Of a stretch of DNA of 64,000 bases, positions 33,597-41,509 are shown one piece after another. The position numbers were made by a program, and so were the translations under genes. Position 1 is the first letter of the stretch. Each line of letters opens with the position of its first letter. This DNA comes from Vescimonas sanitatis (GTDB taxonomy: Bacteria > Bacillota > Clostridia > Oscillospirales > Oscillospiraceae): the NCBI RefSeq assembly GCF_049060325.1, contig NZ_JBMGPW010000006.1, positions 124,001 through 188,000 of the forward strand, written 5' to 3'. Below the pieces are notes generated by a model. It did not search any database. It was not told the DNA's origin and was given only the letters and a program-made list of their open reading frames with translations.

Positions 33597-33635
33597 AAAA
33601 TAAAACGGCGAAGGATGCGCCCGCATCCTCCGCCG
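33597..33635 (-). terminator. Attenuator terminator ahead of the serine acetyltransferase
   Basis: Thirteen-position stem (33606-33618 with 33623-33635, one A-C mismatch), loop GCCC, followed on the minus strand by TTTTATTTT. It lies between the Cys-rich leader peptide and the start codon, with no gene to terminate other than the leader. Confidence 0.85.
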
Positions 33636-33663
33636 CCTGTGTGTACAGGTATCACGAACCCCT

Positions 33664-33777
33664 TTACAGGGCCTTTTCAGCAGAAAACGCACAGCGCCCA
33701 TGGGCACGACAACACACGCCCGCGCAGCAGGCGGACGTACAACAGGCGCAGTTTATGGTGTGCAGCGTGCTGTTCAT
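33664..33777 (-). CDS. Cysteine-rich leader peptide (37 residues)
   Basis: ATG at 33777 with AAGGAG seven bases upstream, stop at 33664. The peptide contains 8 Cys among its first 29 residues; the core reads NCACCTSACCAGVCC. It sits between a TATAAT promoter and an intrinsic terminator upstream of a cysteine-synthesis gene. This is the arrangement of classic amino-acid attenuators: scarce Cys-tRNA would stall the ribosome on the Cys codons. CCGCCTG inside the coding region is complementary to CAGGCGG at the base of the terminator, a possible antiterminator. I found no radical-SAM or export gene to suggest a peptide product. Confidence 0.8.
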   Translation of the reverse strand: MNSTLHTINCACCTSACCAGVCCRAHGRCAFSAEKAL

Positions 33778-33810
33778 GCGTTTTCTCCTTCTCCGGAAAT
33801 CTTACATAAC

Positions 33811-33840
33811 ATTATACTGTCCCGTCCCGCGCAAAGTCCA
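33811..33840 (-). promoter_or_regulatory. Promoter of the Cys leader-serine acetyltransferase operon
   Basis: Minus strand TGGACT (33835-33840), 18-base spacer, perfect TATAAT (33811-33816). Confidence 0.65.
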
Positions 33841-33981
33841 TTGTCACCTTTCACAAAAACCATACCATACCGGTGGGAATTTTGCATATTCCCGCCGCCA
33901 TCCGGTTCCGCCATGTCGGCGGCTGTCAGTTTTCACAAAAATTTAGCGCTTTTAATTGCGAAAGTATGGTCTATCTAACGG

Positions 33982-34016
33982 TTGACTTCTGTACCCCGCG
34001 GCGTTAAGATAACGCC
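33982..34016 (+). promoter_or_regulatory. Promoter with inverted repeat over the -10 box
   Basis: TTGACT (33982-33987), 17-base spacer, TAAGAT (34005-34010). GGCGTTA (34000-34006) and TAACGCC (34010-34016) form a perfect 7-bp inverted repeat covering the -10, a possible operator. Confidence 0.6.
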
Positions 34017-34058
34017 AACATAAAAAACAGCCGACCACCGGCGGAAAGGAGACCCCAC

Positions 34059-34214
34059 ATGGTACGTCACATGATGCAGCGCGATATGCTTCATAACGAC
34101 ATGGCCGCGAACCATGCCGCTGTCTCCTATTATGCCGGCACCAGCTCCGTCTGGGGCTTTTATTGGTACGCCTATTTTACCTCCCGATACCAAATGCCGG
34201 CTGTAAAGAATTGA
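34059..34214 (+). CDS. Aromatic-rich leader peptide (51 residues)
   Basis: ATG 34059 with AAAGGAG eight bases upstream, stop at 34214. The second half is packed with Trp, Tyr and Phe: SYYAGTSSVWGFYWYAYF followed by TSRY. An intrinsic terminator lies 32 bases downstream, ahead of a transporter-amidohydrolase operon. By analogy with tnaC/trpL-type leaders I infer control by an aromatic amino acid or a related stalling ligand. It could instead be an unknown small protein; it is not obviously membrane-spanning. Confidence 0.6.
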   Translation: MVRHMMQRDMLHNDMAANHAAVSYYAGTSSVWGFYWYAYFTSRYQMPAVKN

Positions 34215-34245
34215 ACCCGTCTTTCCCATTTTCCATGTGTGTGTG

Positions 34246-34283
34246 AAGCGGCTTCGTCTTTCAGACGGAGCCGCTTTTCAATT
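34246..34283 (+). terminator. Attenuator-like terminator before the transporter gene
   Basis: Thirteen-pair stem (34246-34258 with 34264-34276, one T-G pair), loop TTTCA, followed by TTCAATTT. GCCGCT within the leader peptide gene (34116-34121) is complementary to AGCGGC of the 5' arm. Confidence 0.75.
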
Positions 34284-34334
34284 TACCCCATCATCCCTGT
34301 TGCCCCTATTTCAAAACAAAAGGAGAAGAAAATC

Positions 34335-35516
34335 ATGACTGCAATCATTTCAGCGGCTGTCATCTTCGTGGTGTTCGCCGTAGGAGACATGATCTCCGCG
34401 AAAACAAAGGCTATCGTATCCATGCTGCTGGTGGCCTCCGTCGTATTCCTGGCAGGCTTTTGGACCGGCGTTTTCCCCACCACCCTGTTTGCTGACTCCA
34501 CCCTCCTGAGCATGGCCGGCCTGCTGGTCACCATGCTGCTGGTGCACCTGGGCACCACCATCCGGCTCCGCGACTTCGGCGCCCAGTGGCGCACCGTCAT
34601 CATCTCCGCCGTGGCCTGCATCGCCATCTCTGCTGCCGTGTTCTTCATCGGCCAGCTGATCATCGACCGCGGCTTCGCTCTGGTGGGCGCGCCCATTCTC
34701 TCCGGCGGCGTTGTCGCCACCCTGACCATGCAGGATATGGCCAACAAAGCCAACCTGCCTGACCTGGCGGTGTTCGCCACCCTGGTCATGTGCGCCCAGG
34801 GCTTCGTGGGCTACCCCGTGGCCTCCCTGTGCCTCAAGAGCGAGGCCAAGCGCATCAAGGCCCAGATCGACGCCGGCACGCTCCAGGTGGACGCCGGTGC
34901 CGCCGCGGCCCAGAACGCCGCCGCTGCCCGCAAGAAGCTGATCCCCGCCCTGCCCGATAAGTACAACACCCCCAACGCCATTATCGCCAAGGTCATTCTG
35001 GTGGCGCTGCTGTCCGTGTGGGTGTCCAGCCTGTTCCACGATGCCGTCAACAAGCTGGTCTGGTGCCTGATCTTCGGTGTGCTCTGCAAGGAGCTGGGCT
35101 TCCTGGATGAGGACGCCCTGGGCAAGGCCCACGCCACCGGCATCGTGATGCCCATCATTACCCTGTCCATCTTCACCAATCTGGCCGCTGCTACCCCGGA
35201 GATGGTGGGCGGCATGGTGGTGCCCCTGCTGGTCTGCGTGGTCATCGGCACGGCGGCCTTCTCCGTCGTCTCCATCCTCGTGGGCAAGATCTTCGGTTAC
35301 AGCTGGCAGATGTCCATGGCCATCGGCAGCTCCTGCCTGTTCGGCTTCCCCGGAACGGTCATCATCTCCAACGAGGTCTCTGAGTCCACCGGCACCACCG
35401 CCGAGGAAAAAGCCGCCATCAACGCCCAGATCATGCCCAAGATGCTGGTGGCCGGCATGGTCACCGTGTCCATCACCTCCGTACTGGTGGCCGGCGTTAT
35501 GAGCAGCTGGCTGTGA
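34335..35516 (+). CDS. Multi-pass membrane transporter, family uncertain
   Basis: 393 residues from ATG 34335 (AAAGGAG upstream). About ten to eleven hydrophobic segments in two halves, separated near residues 160-210 by a charged cytoplasmic loop (LCLKSEAKRIKAQIDAG). Small-residue-rich motifs ILSGGVVATLTMQDMAN and GSSCLFGFPGTVIISNEVS could line a transport path, as in ESS/CPA-like carriers, but I cannot name the family. Thirty bases before an M20 amidohydrolase, suggesting uptake of an acylated or peptidic substrate. The aromatic-rich leader hints at an aromatic substrate. Confidence 0.65.
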   Translation: MTAIISAAVIFVVFAVGDMISAKTKAIVSMLLVASVVFLAGFWTGVFPTTLFADSTLLSMAGLLVTMLLVHLGTTIRLRDFGAQWRTVIISAVACIAISAAVFFIGQLIIDRGFALVGAPILSGGVVATLTMQDMANKANLPDLAVFATLVMCAQGFVGYPVASLCLKSEAKRIKAQIDAGTLQVDAGAAAAQNAAAARKKLIPALPDKYNTPNAIIAKVILVALLSVWVSSLFHDAVNKLVWCLIFGVLCKELGFLDEDALGKAHATGIVMPIITLSIFTNLAAATPEMVGGMVVPLLVCVVIGTAAFSVVSILVGKIFGYSWQMSMAIGSSCLFGFPGTVIISNEVSESTGTTAEEKAAINAQIMPKMLVAGMVTVSITSVLVAGVMSSWL

Positions 35517-35546
35517 GCCCGGCTCATTTGAAAGGAGTGCTTTTCC

Positions 35547-36731
35547 ATGTCTGATATTCGTTCCTTCGTCGATACCATCTTCGACGAGTTGGTCTCTATC
35601 CGCCGTGATATCCATGCCCATCCGGAGCTGGGTATGCACGAGGTCCGCACCTCCGCCCTCATCCGCAGTGAGCTGGAGAAAATGGGCGTGGACGAGATCC
35701 GGCAGCCCCTGCCCACCGCCGTGGTGGCCCTGATCCACGGCAAGAAGGGTCCCGGCAAGTGCGTGGCGCTCCGCGCCGATATCGACGCCCTGCCCGTTCA
35801 CGAGGAAACCGGTCTGCCCTTTGCCAGCGAGACCGAGGGCATTATGCACGCCTGCGGCCACGACCTGCACACCACCATGCTTCTGGGCGCCGCAAAGGCG
35901 CTGTGCCATATGCGCGACCAGTTCGCCGGCACCGTCAAGCTGATCTTCGAGCCTAGCGAGGATCTGATGCCCGGCGGCGCACGGGCACTGGTGGCAGCCG
36001 GGGTCATGGAGAACCCCCATGTTGACGCCATCTTCGGTCAGCACGTCTGCCCCTCTGAGAATGACTCCGTGGGCCGTATGCAGCTCTATAAGGGCTACTT
36101 CACCAGCGCGGTGGACCTGTTCCATATCACCGTCCACGGCAAAAGCGGCCACGGCTCTGCGCCCCACACCGCCCGTGACGCCATCGCCTGCGCCGGCTAC
36201 CTGATCACCGTCCTCCAGACCGTGGTCTCCCGCCGCATCGACCCCATGGACACCGCGGTCCTCACCGTGGGCACCATGTCCGGCGGCGACGCCGTCAACA
36301 TCACCGCCGGCGAAGCGCGGATGGTGGCCGTCCTCCGCAGCTTCAGCGACGCCGGCCGCGACACCGCCATTCAGGAGATCCGGCGCATCTGCAAGGGCAT
36401 CGGCATCGCTTTCGACTGCGACATCGAGGTCAATTTGGAGGAGGGCTACGCGCTCCAGTACAACGACCCCGCCATGATCGACCTGGTCAACAAGGCCGTC
36501 ACCGCTGCCGGCGGCAAGGCGGAGTTCATCGACAAGCCCTTCTCCGGCAGCGAGGACTTCAGCTTCTTCGGCAAGCTCACCGGCACCCCCTCCGCCTTTA
36601 TGATGGTCGACGCCGGCCGCGGCGAGAACGCTGTCTCGCTCCACAACGGCAAGATCGTGTTCAACGAGGAGGTCATGAAGCACGGCGTTACCGGCCTGGC
36701 CGCCATCGCCATGGAGTACCTGAACCGGTAA
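35547..36731 (+). CDS. M20 family metallo-amidohydrolase (N-acyl amino acid/hippurate hydrolase type)
   Basis: 394 residues, normal length. Metal and catalytic residues visible: RADIDALPVHEETGLPF (Asp-x-Asp and Glu), HACGHDLHTTMLLGAAK (His), EPSED (catalytic Glu) and GKSGHGSAPHTARDA (dimer His). Hydrolyses the amide of N-acylated amino acids or similar. AAAGGAG precedes the ATG. Co-transcribed with the upstream transporter. Confidence 0.9.
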   Translation: MSDIRSFVDTIFDELVSIRRDIHAHPELGMHEVRTSALIRSELEKMGVDEIRQPLPTAVVALIHGKKGPGKCVALRADIDALPVHEETGLPFASETEGIMHACGHDLHTTMLLGAAKALCHMRDQFAGTVKLIFEPSEDLMPGGARALVAAGVMENPHVDAIFGQHVCPSENDSVGRMQLYKGYFTSAVDLFHITVHGKSGHGSAPHTARDAIACAGYLITVLQTVVSRRIDPMDTAVLTVGTMSGGDAVNITAGEARMVAVLRSFSDAGRDTAIQEIRRICKGIGIAFDCDIEVNLEEGYALQYNDPAMIDLVNKAVTAAGGKAEFIDKPFSGSEDFSFFGKLTGTPSAFMMVDAGRGENAVSLHNGKIVFNEEVMKHGVTGLAAIAMEYLNR

Positions 36732-36766
36732 TTCTCCTATTTGTTTCCTCACAAATTGGTATAACA

Positions 36767-36801
36767 GAAGCGGGAGACCTGCACAGCAGGCCTCCCGCTT
36801 C
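36767..36801. terminator. Bidirectional terminator between amidohydrolase and MerR genes
   Basis: Sixteen-position stem (36767-36782 with 36786-36801, one mismatch) between convergent genes. Confidence 0.85.
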
Positions 36802-36804
36802 CCA

Positions 36805-37611
36805 TTATTCCTCCACCGGCAGCGCCAGCCGCGAGCAGTACCGCCGCGTCTCGATCTCCCGCCCCGTGTACGGCGCCACGATGCCCAGCACCCGCGGCGC
36901 GCCGGCGGGCTTCAGCCCCCGCGCCTTTACCTCCCGCCCCAGCGTCAGCCACGCCTCGCCCACGCCGCTGTAATCGCCGTAGTACAGCACCGACAGCACC
37001 CGGCACGCCTCCAGCGTCACCGCGTCCGCCGCCGCCCGGTTCTTCCGCACCGGCACGCACACCCCGTAGCGGCACGGCTCCTGCCCGATGTATCCCTCCA
37101 GATAGTCCGTGCGCTCCGATATGGTGAACAGCGGCTCGTCCGACAGCACGCACCCCTTCCGCACGCACGCCCCATAGAAGTCGTACATATCCCGGTATCG
37201 CTCCGCCGTGGTCAGCCCCTCGCACCACCGTATCCGGCACGTAACCGCCGGCAGCTCCATCATCTGCACCGACAGGCTCTCGCCCTCCGCCGCCCGCAGC
37301 CGCATCTCCTCCACGCTCCGCTGCAGGTCCCGCAGCCGCGTTTCCAGCGCCTCCAGCAGCACCTCGGCCTCGCCGCCCTGCGCGAAATAGTCCGCGATCT
37401 CCTTCGACCCCAGCCCCATGGCCTTGAATTTCTCGATCTGCATGATCCGCGCCACGTTGTGGTTGTCGTAGTACCGCCGCCCGCTGTCCGGCGCGGTGAA
37501 CACCGGCGTCAGCAGCCCGCGCTCCTCCATCCGCATCAGCGTGCTCCGCGACAGCCCGCAGGCCCGTGCCGCCTCCGTGATCTGAAAAAACTGTTTTGTG
37601 TTCTCCGCCAT
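36805..37611 (-). CDS. MerR-family regulator with effector-binding domain
   Basis: 268 residues from ATG 37611 (GGAGGG upstream). N-terminal winged helix: FQITEAARACGLSRSTLMRM and DSGRRYYDNHNVARIMQIEK. A coiled-coil helix (about 80-110) leads to a C-terminal GyrI-like/BmrR-type ligand domain of about 155 residues. Likely responds to a small hydrophobic molecule. Divergent from the surface protein gene; strong promoter and palindromes lie between them. Confidence 0.88.
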   Translation of the reverse strand: MAENTKQFFQITEAARACGLSRSTLMRMEERGLLTPVFTAPDSGRRYYDNHNVARIMQIEKFKAMGLGSKEIADYFAQGGEAEVLLEALETRLRDLQRSVEEMRLRAAEGESLSVQMMELPAVTCRIRWCEGLTTAERYRDMYDFYGACVRKGCVLSDEPLFTISERTDYLEGYIGQEPCRYGVCVPVRKNRAAADAVTLEACRVLSVLYYGDYSGVGEAWLTLGREVKARGLKPAGAPRVLGIVAPYTGREIETRRYCSRLALPVEE

Positions 37612-37637
37612 AAAAAATCCCTCCTGACCCCTTGCTT

Positions 37638-37693
37638 CGTTCACAGGTGAACGGGTTATACTTCCATTATAGGGAAAAACCCACTAAAGTCAA
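37638..37693 (-). promoter_or_regulatory. merR-type gene promoter with downstream palindrome
   Basis: Minus strand TTGACT (37688-37693), 16-base spacer, TATAAT (37666-37671). CGTTCAC-AG-GTGAACG (37638-37653) is a 16-base palindrome between promoter and start codon, a probable autoregulatory operator. Confidence 0.65.
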
Positions 37694-37698
37694 CACCG

Positions 37699-37740
37699 GA
37701 GGCGCACATGTGCGCCTCTGTCTTCGCCCGGGCGAAGACA
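37699..37740. repeat. Two abutting perfect palindromes (20 and 22 bp)
   Basis: 37699-37718 (centred on CACATGTG) and 37719-37740 (centred on GCCCGGGC) are each perfectly self-complementary, with no base between them. They lie upstream of the surface protein gene. Confidence 0.9.
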
Positions 37741-37791
37741 GATACCCGTGCCCCACTGGAAAGACCCCGATATTTGAGAGGAGCGTACATC

Positions 37792-39588
37792 ATGAACCAC
37801 AAAAAATTACTTTTGACCCTGACCCTGTGCCTGTGTGCCCTGCTCTGCACGGTGGTCACCGCCTCCGCGTCGGAAGTGTCGGTGCACAGCCACCCCGTCT
37901 GCGGCAAGACACATACCGACATCGGCGACCATACCGGCACCTGTGGGGATGTTACCTGGACAGCTTGGACCGGCAATGATATGGATGCCGGAACTAGAGA
38001 TATACAGCTTACCACTGGTCACTATTACCTCTCCGATAATGTAACTCCCACATCAACAATACACATTGTTGGGCAGGTATGTCTCTGCCTAAACGGTTGT
38101 ACCCTAAGCTATTCGGGGATTGTGTCCAGTGATAGTGACAGTATTGGTGGCATGATATTGTTGGATGACGGAGCTGTGCTGAACATCTGCGATTGTAAAG
38201 GCGGTGGCAGTATCGTGTACAATTATGATAGCAGTACTTGGCGAAAATCTACTATTCTCGTTAAGGGAGAGAGCACACTGAATTTGTACGGCGGCAGTGT
38301 GATAAAAGAAAACGGTACAGAGACTACGGCTGTTGACCTAAACTATTACGCTGGTGCGAATTTTCATATGTATGGCGGTAAGGTTGAAAACAGGAGCACC
38401 CGGAATTCCTATAATACCTATGCGGTGTATGTGGGCGGAAAACCAGGTGACCAAGTCAAACGCTCTGATGTGAAGCTGTACGAAGGAGAGGTCGGTAGTA
38501 GGGGCTATGGTATTAGAGTTTTTATTGCGAGTCCCAGTATTCTTGTTGCGGGCGGGAAAATTGAAAGCGATAATACGGCGATAGCGGTGGGAGATGCATC
38601 TCTGACACTACAAGGAAAGCCAATAATCAAAACAACGGAGGATGATTCTGCGGCGATCAAAGTGGGTTCGAATAATATCAAAGTAGAAGATAGTTTCGCC
38701 CCCACGTCCCCTGTATCTGTAGAGAACACAAGTGAGATGTTCGGAACAGCTTCCTCAGCAGACAAGGCGCAGTACTTCACATCCTTTGAAAGCGGAAAGT
38801 TTGTGGCGTACGACAATGGTACCCTGAAATTTACCGCCTGCGCCATCACCCAGCAGCCCACAAAAGACAACAGCTACACGGTCAAGGGCAACGCGCCCGA
38901 TAGCAAGCTGAGCTACCGGTGGTATGCGGCCAAAGAGGGCGAGATCACCGTAACAGACGCGGTTGCCCGAAAAGGCGAGAATGCTGATTATTATAATAGT
39001 TGGGGTTGGGAAGTACCATGTGATTCAAACGGAGTCGACTGCTTCACACTCTACATGAACAAGGGAGACGTGCTGACGCTGAGCGGTATTAAGGGTGGAA
39101 GGGTTACGGAAGTTTTAATTTCCGGCAGCAAGGCTGAAAAGCAAGACTCTTGGACCTATATATTCACTGCACCCGCGGCCGGCGAGTATACGCTGAAAAT
39201 CAGCGCCATGGAGTTTAATATGGACGGCGATAGCAATGTGCCTGATCGTTCTGACTTGAGTTTCGAGGCGGCCTTGCGAACGCTTGTCCCGGATACGACC
39301 AAGCCCATGGGTGGAACAACGGCGGCGCTTGCCACCGCCGGTTTGTCCGCTGGCAAATATATTTGCCAGGTCACATGGGAGGGCAAGAGTACGGTGAACA
39401 GCGGTGTTGTCCAGTTCAGCGGCAGCTCGCAGCAGTCCACGGGCAGCGGTTCCTACTACTACGCCCCCTCCACAGCCAAGGATAAGAAGGACTCTCCCAA
39501 GACCGCCGACCCCGGTGTCCTCCTCTACGCCGGTCTGGCCCTCGCGTCCCTCACCGGTCTGGCCTGCACCGCCAAAAAGCGGCATTAA
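37792..39588 (+). CDS. Secreted cell-surface protein with repeat-rich exterior and C-terminal anchor
   Basis: 598 residues from ATG 37792 (GAGAGGAG upstream). Signal peptide MNHKKLLLTLTLCLCALLCT to about residue 32. Residues about 60-300 have short GG-turn repeats (LNLYGGSVIKENG, FHMYGGKVENRS, SILVAGGKIES), suggesting a parallel beta-helix. The C-terminus has SPKTAD, a hydrophobic segment (GVLLYAGLALASLTGLAC) and KKRH, a variant sortase-type sorting signal. The middle (about 38.0-38.8 kb) is noticeably more AT-rich than its surroundings. Function unknown; probably carbohydrate contact or adhesion. Confidence 0.75.
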   Translation: MNHKKLLLTLTLCLCALLCTVVTASASEVSVHSHPVCGKTHTDIGDHTGTCGDVTWTAWTGNDMDAGTRDIQLTTGHYYLSDNVTPTSTIHIVGQVCLCLNGCTLSYSGIVSSDSDSIGGMILLDDGAVLNICDCKGGGSIVYNYDSSTWRKSTILVKGESTLNLYGGSVIKENGTETTAVDLNYYAGANFHMYGGKVENRSTRNSYNTYAVYVGGKPGDQVKRSDVKLYEGEVGSRGYGIRVFIASPSILVAGGKIESDNTAIAVGDASLTLQGKPIIKTTEDDSAAIKVGSNNIKVEDSFAPTSPVSVENTSEMFGTASSADKAQYFTSFESGKFVAYDNGTLKFTACAITQQPTKDNSYTVKGNAPDSKLSYRWYAAKEGEITVTDAVARKGENADYYNSWGWEVPCDSNGVDCFTLYMNKGDVLTLSGIKGGRVTEVLISGSKAEKQDSWTYIFTAPAAGEYTLKISAMEFNMDGDSNVPDRSDLSFEAALRTLVPDTTKPMGGTTAALATAGLSAGKYICQVTWEGKSTVNSGVVQFSGSSQQSTGSGSYYYAPSTAKDKKDSPKTADPGVLLYAGLALASLTGLACTAKKRH

Positions 39589-39638
39589 AAAGGTATTCCC
39601 CCGGTGTTTCTGACCCCGGCGCCGGGCGAATATACAGC

Positions 39639-39663
39639 AAAGGCACCCCTCGTGGGTGCCTTT
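39639..39663 (+). terminator. Terminator of the surface protein gene
   Basis: AAAGGCACCC/GGGTGCCTTT around CTCGT. Confidence 0.85.
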
Positions 39664-39783
39664 GCCATTTCTCCGCGCCCGCAGGCGCATAAAAAGCCCC
39701 CGCAAAAAAACAAAAGAAAAAATTACACAGTTCCCCCTGAATTTGCACCTCATGTTCTGCGCCCTTTTGACACAAAGTAACCC

Positions 39784-39842
39784 TGTCGCCGGCGACAAAA
39801 CAAACCCCGTTTTCACCCGTTCAACGGCAAAAACGGGAAACA
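39784..39842. other. Palindrome and hairpin upstream of spoIVB
   Basis: TGTCGCCGGCGACA (39784-39797) is a perfect 14-base palindrome. A hairpin follows in which CCCGTTTT near 39808 pairs with AAAACGGG near 39842. No good vegetative promoter is seen in this gap; a sporulation-sigma promoter could not be assigned. Confidence 0.5.
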
Positions 39843-39859
39843 TCACAATAAAATAAGGG

Positions 39860-40882
39860 GTGAGACGCTTGTATGAACCACGGCATATCCCCGCCTCCCA
39901 TCGTCTCTCCGCCTGGCTGCTCTCGGCGCTGTTTGCCCTCTCCCTCTGCGTGCAGCAGGCTTGGGCCGCCCCGGCGGAGCGCACCGTGATCCCCCTGGGT
40001 CAGGCGGTGGGCATCAAACTCTTTGCGGACGGCGTCCTGGTGGTGGCTCTGGCCGATGGCCCCACGCCCGCCCGCACCTGCGGCCTTCGTCAGGGCGATA
40101 TCATCACCGCCATGGACGGCGCCGCTGTCGGCTCCACCGAGCAGGTCCAGGACCTTCTGGCCGATACGGCCGGCGCGCCCATTGTCCTCTCCGTCCGCCG
40201 CGGCGCAGACGCTCTGGCCCTCACCGCCTGTGCCCGCGAAAATAACGGTGTCTGGCAGCTGGGTGCCTGGATACGCGACAGCATGGCCGGCATCGGCACC
40301 CTGACCTACTACGACCCCGCCACCGGTCAGTACGGTGCCCTCGGCCACGGCATCACCGATGTGGATACCGCACAGCTCATGCCTCTGGCCTCCGGCGCCA
40401 TCATGGAGACCACCGTCAAAGCGGTGAAAAAGGGTGCCAAGGGCGATCCCGGCGAGCTCAAGGGCGACTTCTCCGTCCAGCGCGATGTGGGCACCGTCAC
40501 CGTCAACAGCAGCGGCGGCATTTTCGGCACCGTGGCCGACCCGGACTTCCTCTCCGGCGGCACGCCTGTCCCCGTGGCCGCTGCCGGCCAGATCACCACC
40601 GGCCCCGCCACCATCCTCGCCACCGTCTCCGGCAGCGATGTGCGGGAGTACCGTGTGGAGCTCGTCCGCCTCTACGGCGCGGACGAGCCCACCCGCAACC
40701 TGCTCCTCCGCATCACCGACCCCGCCCTGCTCTCCGCCACCGGCGGCATCGTCCAGGGCATGAGCGGCAGCCCCATCCTCCAGAACGGCCGCATCGTCGG
40801 CGCGGTCACCCACGTCCTGCTCAACGACCCCACCCGCGGCTACGGCATATTCATTGAGAATATGCTCGACATGGCCGGCTGA
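39860..40882 (+). CDS. spoIVB: SpoIVB-like serine peptidase (S55)
   Basis: 340 residues from GTG 39860. One N-terminal membrane segment (LSAWLLSALFALSLCVQQ), a PDZ domain (about 50-120; GLRQGDIITAMDGAAV) and the S55 protease domain with ALGHGITDVD (His, Asp) and GIVQGMSGSPI (nucleophile Ser). In endospore formers SpoIVB is secreted from the forespore and triggers pro-sigma-K processing. A BofA-family gene, its target complex partner, is at 46686. The exact start is uncertain because AAGGGG runs into the GTG. Confidence 0.9.
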   Translation: MRRLYEPRHIPASHRLSAWLLSALFALSLCVQQAWAAPAERTVIPLGQAVGIKLFADGVLVVALADGPTPARTCGLRQGDIITAMDGAAVGSTEQVQDLLADTAGAPIVLSVRRGADALALTACARENNGVWQLGAWIRDSMAGIGTLTYYDPATGQYGALGHGITDVDTAQLMPLASGAIMETTVKAVKKGAKGDPGELKGDFSVQRDVGTVTVNSSGGIFGTVADPDFLSGGTPVPVAAAGQITTGPATILATVSGSDVREYRVELVRLYGADEPTRNLLLRITDPALLSATGGIVQGMSGSPILQNGRIVGAVTHVLLNDPTRGYGIFIENMLDMAG

Positions 40883-40954
40883 CAGACCCGGTGGGGAGGG
40901 CCGGGAAGCCCTCCCCGTCCGGCCTTTCCTATAAAAACGAGAGGAGCGTTTTTC

Positions 40955-41173
40955 ATGCAGTCCCTGCTCATTAAGGACACCACCCGCGCCCAGCGGGAGG
41001 AGATCGTCCGCCGCGCCCTCAGCGCCTGCGGCAGCCCCTGTGACGGCTGCAATGGCTGCGGCAACGCCGGCGGCGGCCGGGTAGACAGTATCTACCAACC
41101 CTATATCGACGGCGAGAAGGAGTTGGCGGAGATAAACGCCGAATATTCCGCCTCCCGCGGTCTGGTAAGATAA
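40955..41173 (+). CDS. Small Cys-rich protein of unknown function (72 residues)
   Basis: Contains CGSPCDGCNGC, possibly a metal site, then IYQPYIDGEKELAEINAEY. GAGAGGAG precedes the ATG. Similar small proteins occur in Clostridia without known role. Followed by a terminator. Confidence 0.65.
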   Translation: MQSLLIKDTTRAQREEIVRRALSACGSPCDGCNGCGNAGGGRVDSIYQPYIDGEKELAEINAEYSASRGLVR

Positions 41174-41177
41174 ACGC

Positions 41178-41203
41178 AAAAGCGGCCCGAAAGGGCCGCT
41201 TTT
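41178..41203. terminator. Bidirectional terminator
   Basis: AAAAGCGGCCC-GAAA-GGGCCGCTTTT between convergent genes. Confidence 0.9.
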
Positions 41204-41222
41204 CTCCGTGTGCACATATTTG

Positions 41223-41486
41223 TCACTTCTGCGCCTGCTCCTGTTCATAGGCCTGCTGTACCGCCACCGCCAGCTGGTCGGCGCAGGAGGTGCTCCGCGG
41301 CCCGCAGGTGTTGCCCCGCAGCAGCGCCTCGATCTGCGCCACGCTCATGCCGTCCACCAGCTTGCTCACGGCCTTCAGGTTGCCGTCGCAGCCGCCCACA
41401 AAGTGCACATTCCGCACCTTGTCTCCGTCCAGCTCGAAGGAGATCTCCCGCGAGCAAGTGCCCTTCGTTCTGTATATATGCTCCAT
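41223..41486 (-). CDS. TSCPD-domain protein (TIGR03905 type)
   Basis: 87 residues. YRTKGTCSREISFELDGDKV, FVGGCDGNLKAVSKLVDGM and TSCADQLA match the short TSCPD-domain family related to the C-terminal domain of some ribonucleotide reductases. AAAGGAGTG precedes the ATG. Molecular role unknown. Confidence 0.8.
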   Translation of the reverse strand: MEHIYRTKGTCSREISFELDGDKVRNVHFVGGCDGNLKAVSKLVDGMSVAQIEALLRGNTCGPRSTSCADQLAVAVQQAYEQEQAQK

Positions 41487-41509
41487 TTTGCCACTCCTTT
41501 GCAGAAAGA

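Noticed and set aside
33664..33777. Cys-rich peptide as a RiPP precursor (SCIFF-like)
   Set aside because: No radical-SAM maturase or exporter nearby, sequence does not match the SCIFF pattern, and a terminator plus cysteine-synthesis gene follow directly.
33580..33830. T-box riboswitch ahead of the serine acetyltransferase
   Set aside because: No T-box consensus or specifier-loop architecture; the translated Cys-rich ORF explains the region better.
34350..36752. 800-codon open frame on the minus strand
   Set aside because: It is antisense to the transporter and M20 genes,, whose motifs and ribosome binding sites are clear; long antisense frames are common in this GC-rich DNA. Its His/Gly/Asp-rich composition is typical of a shadow.
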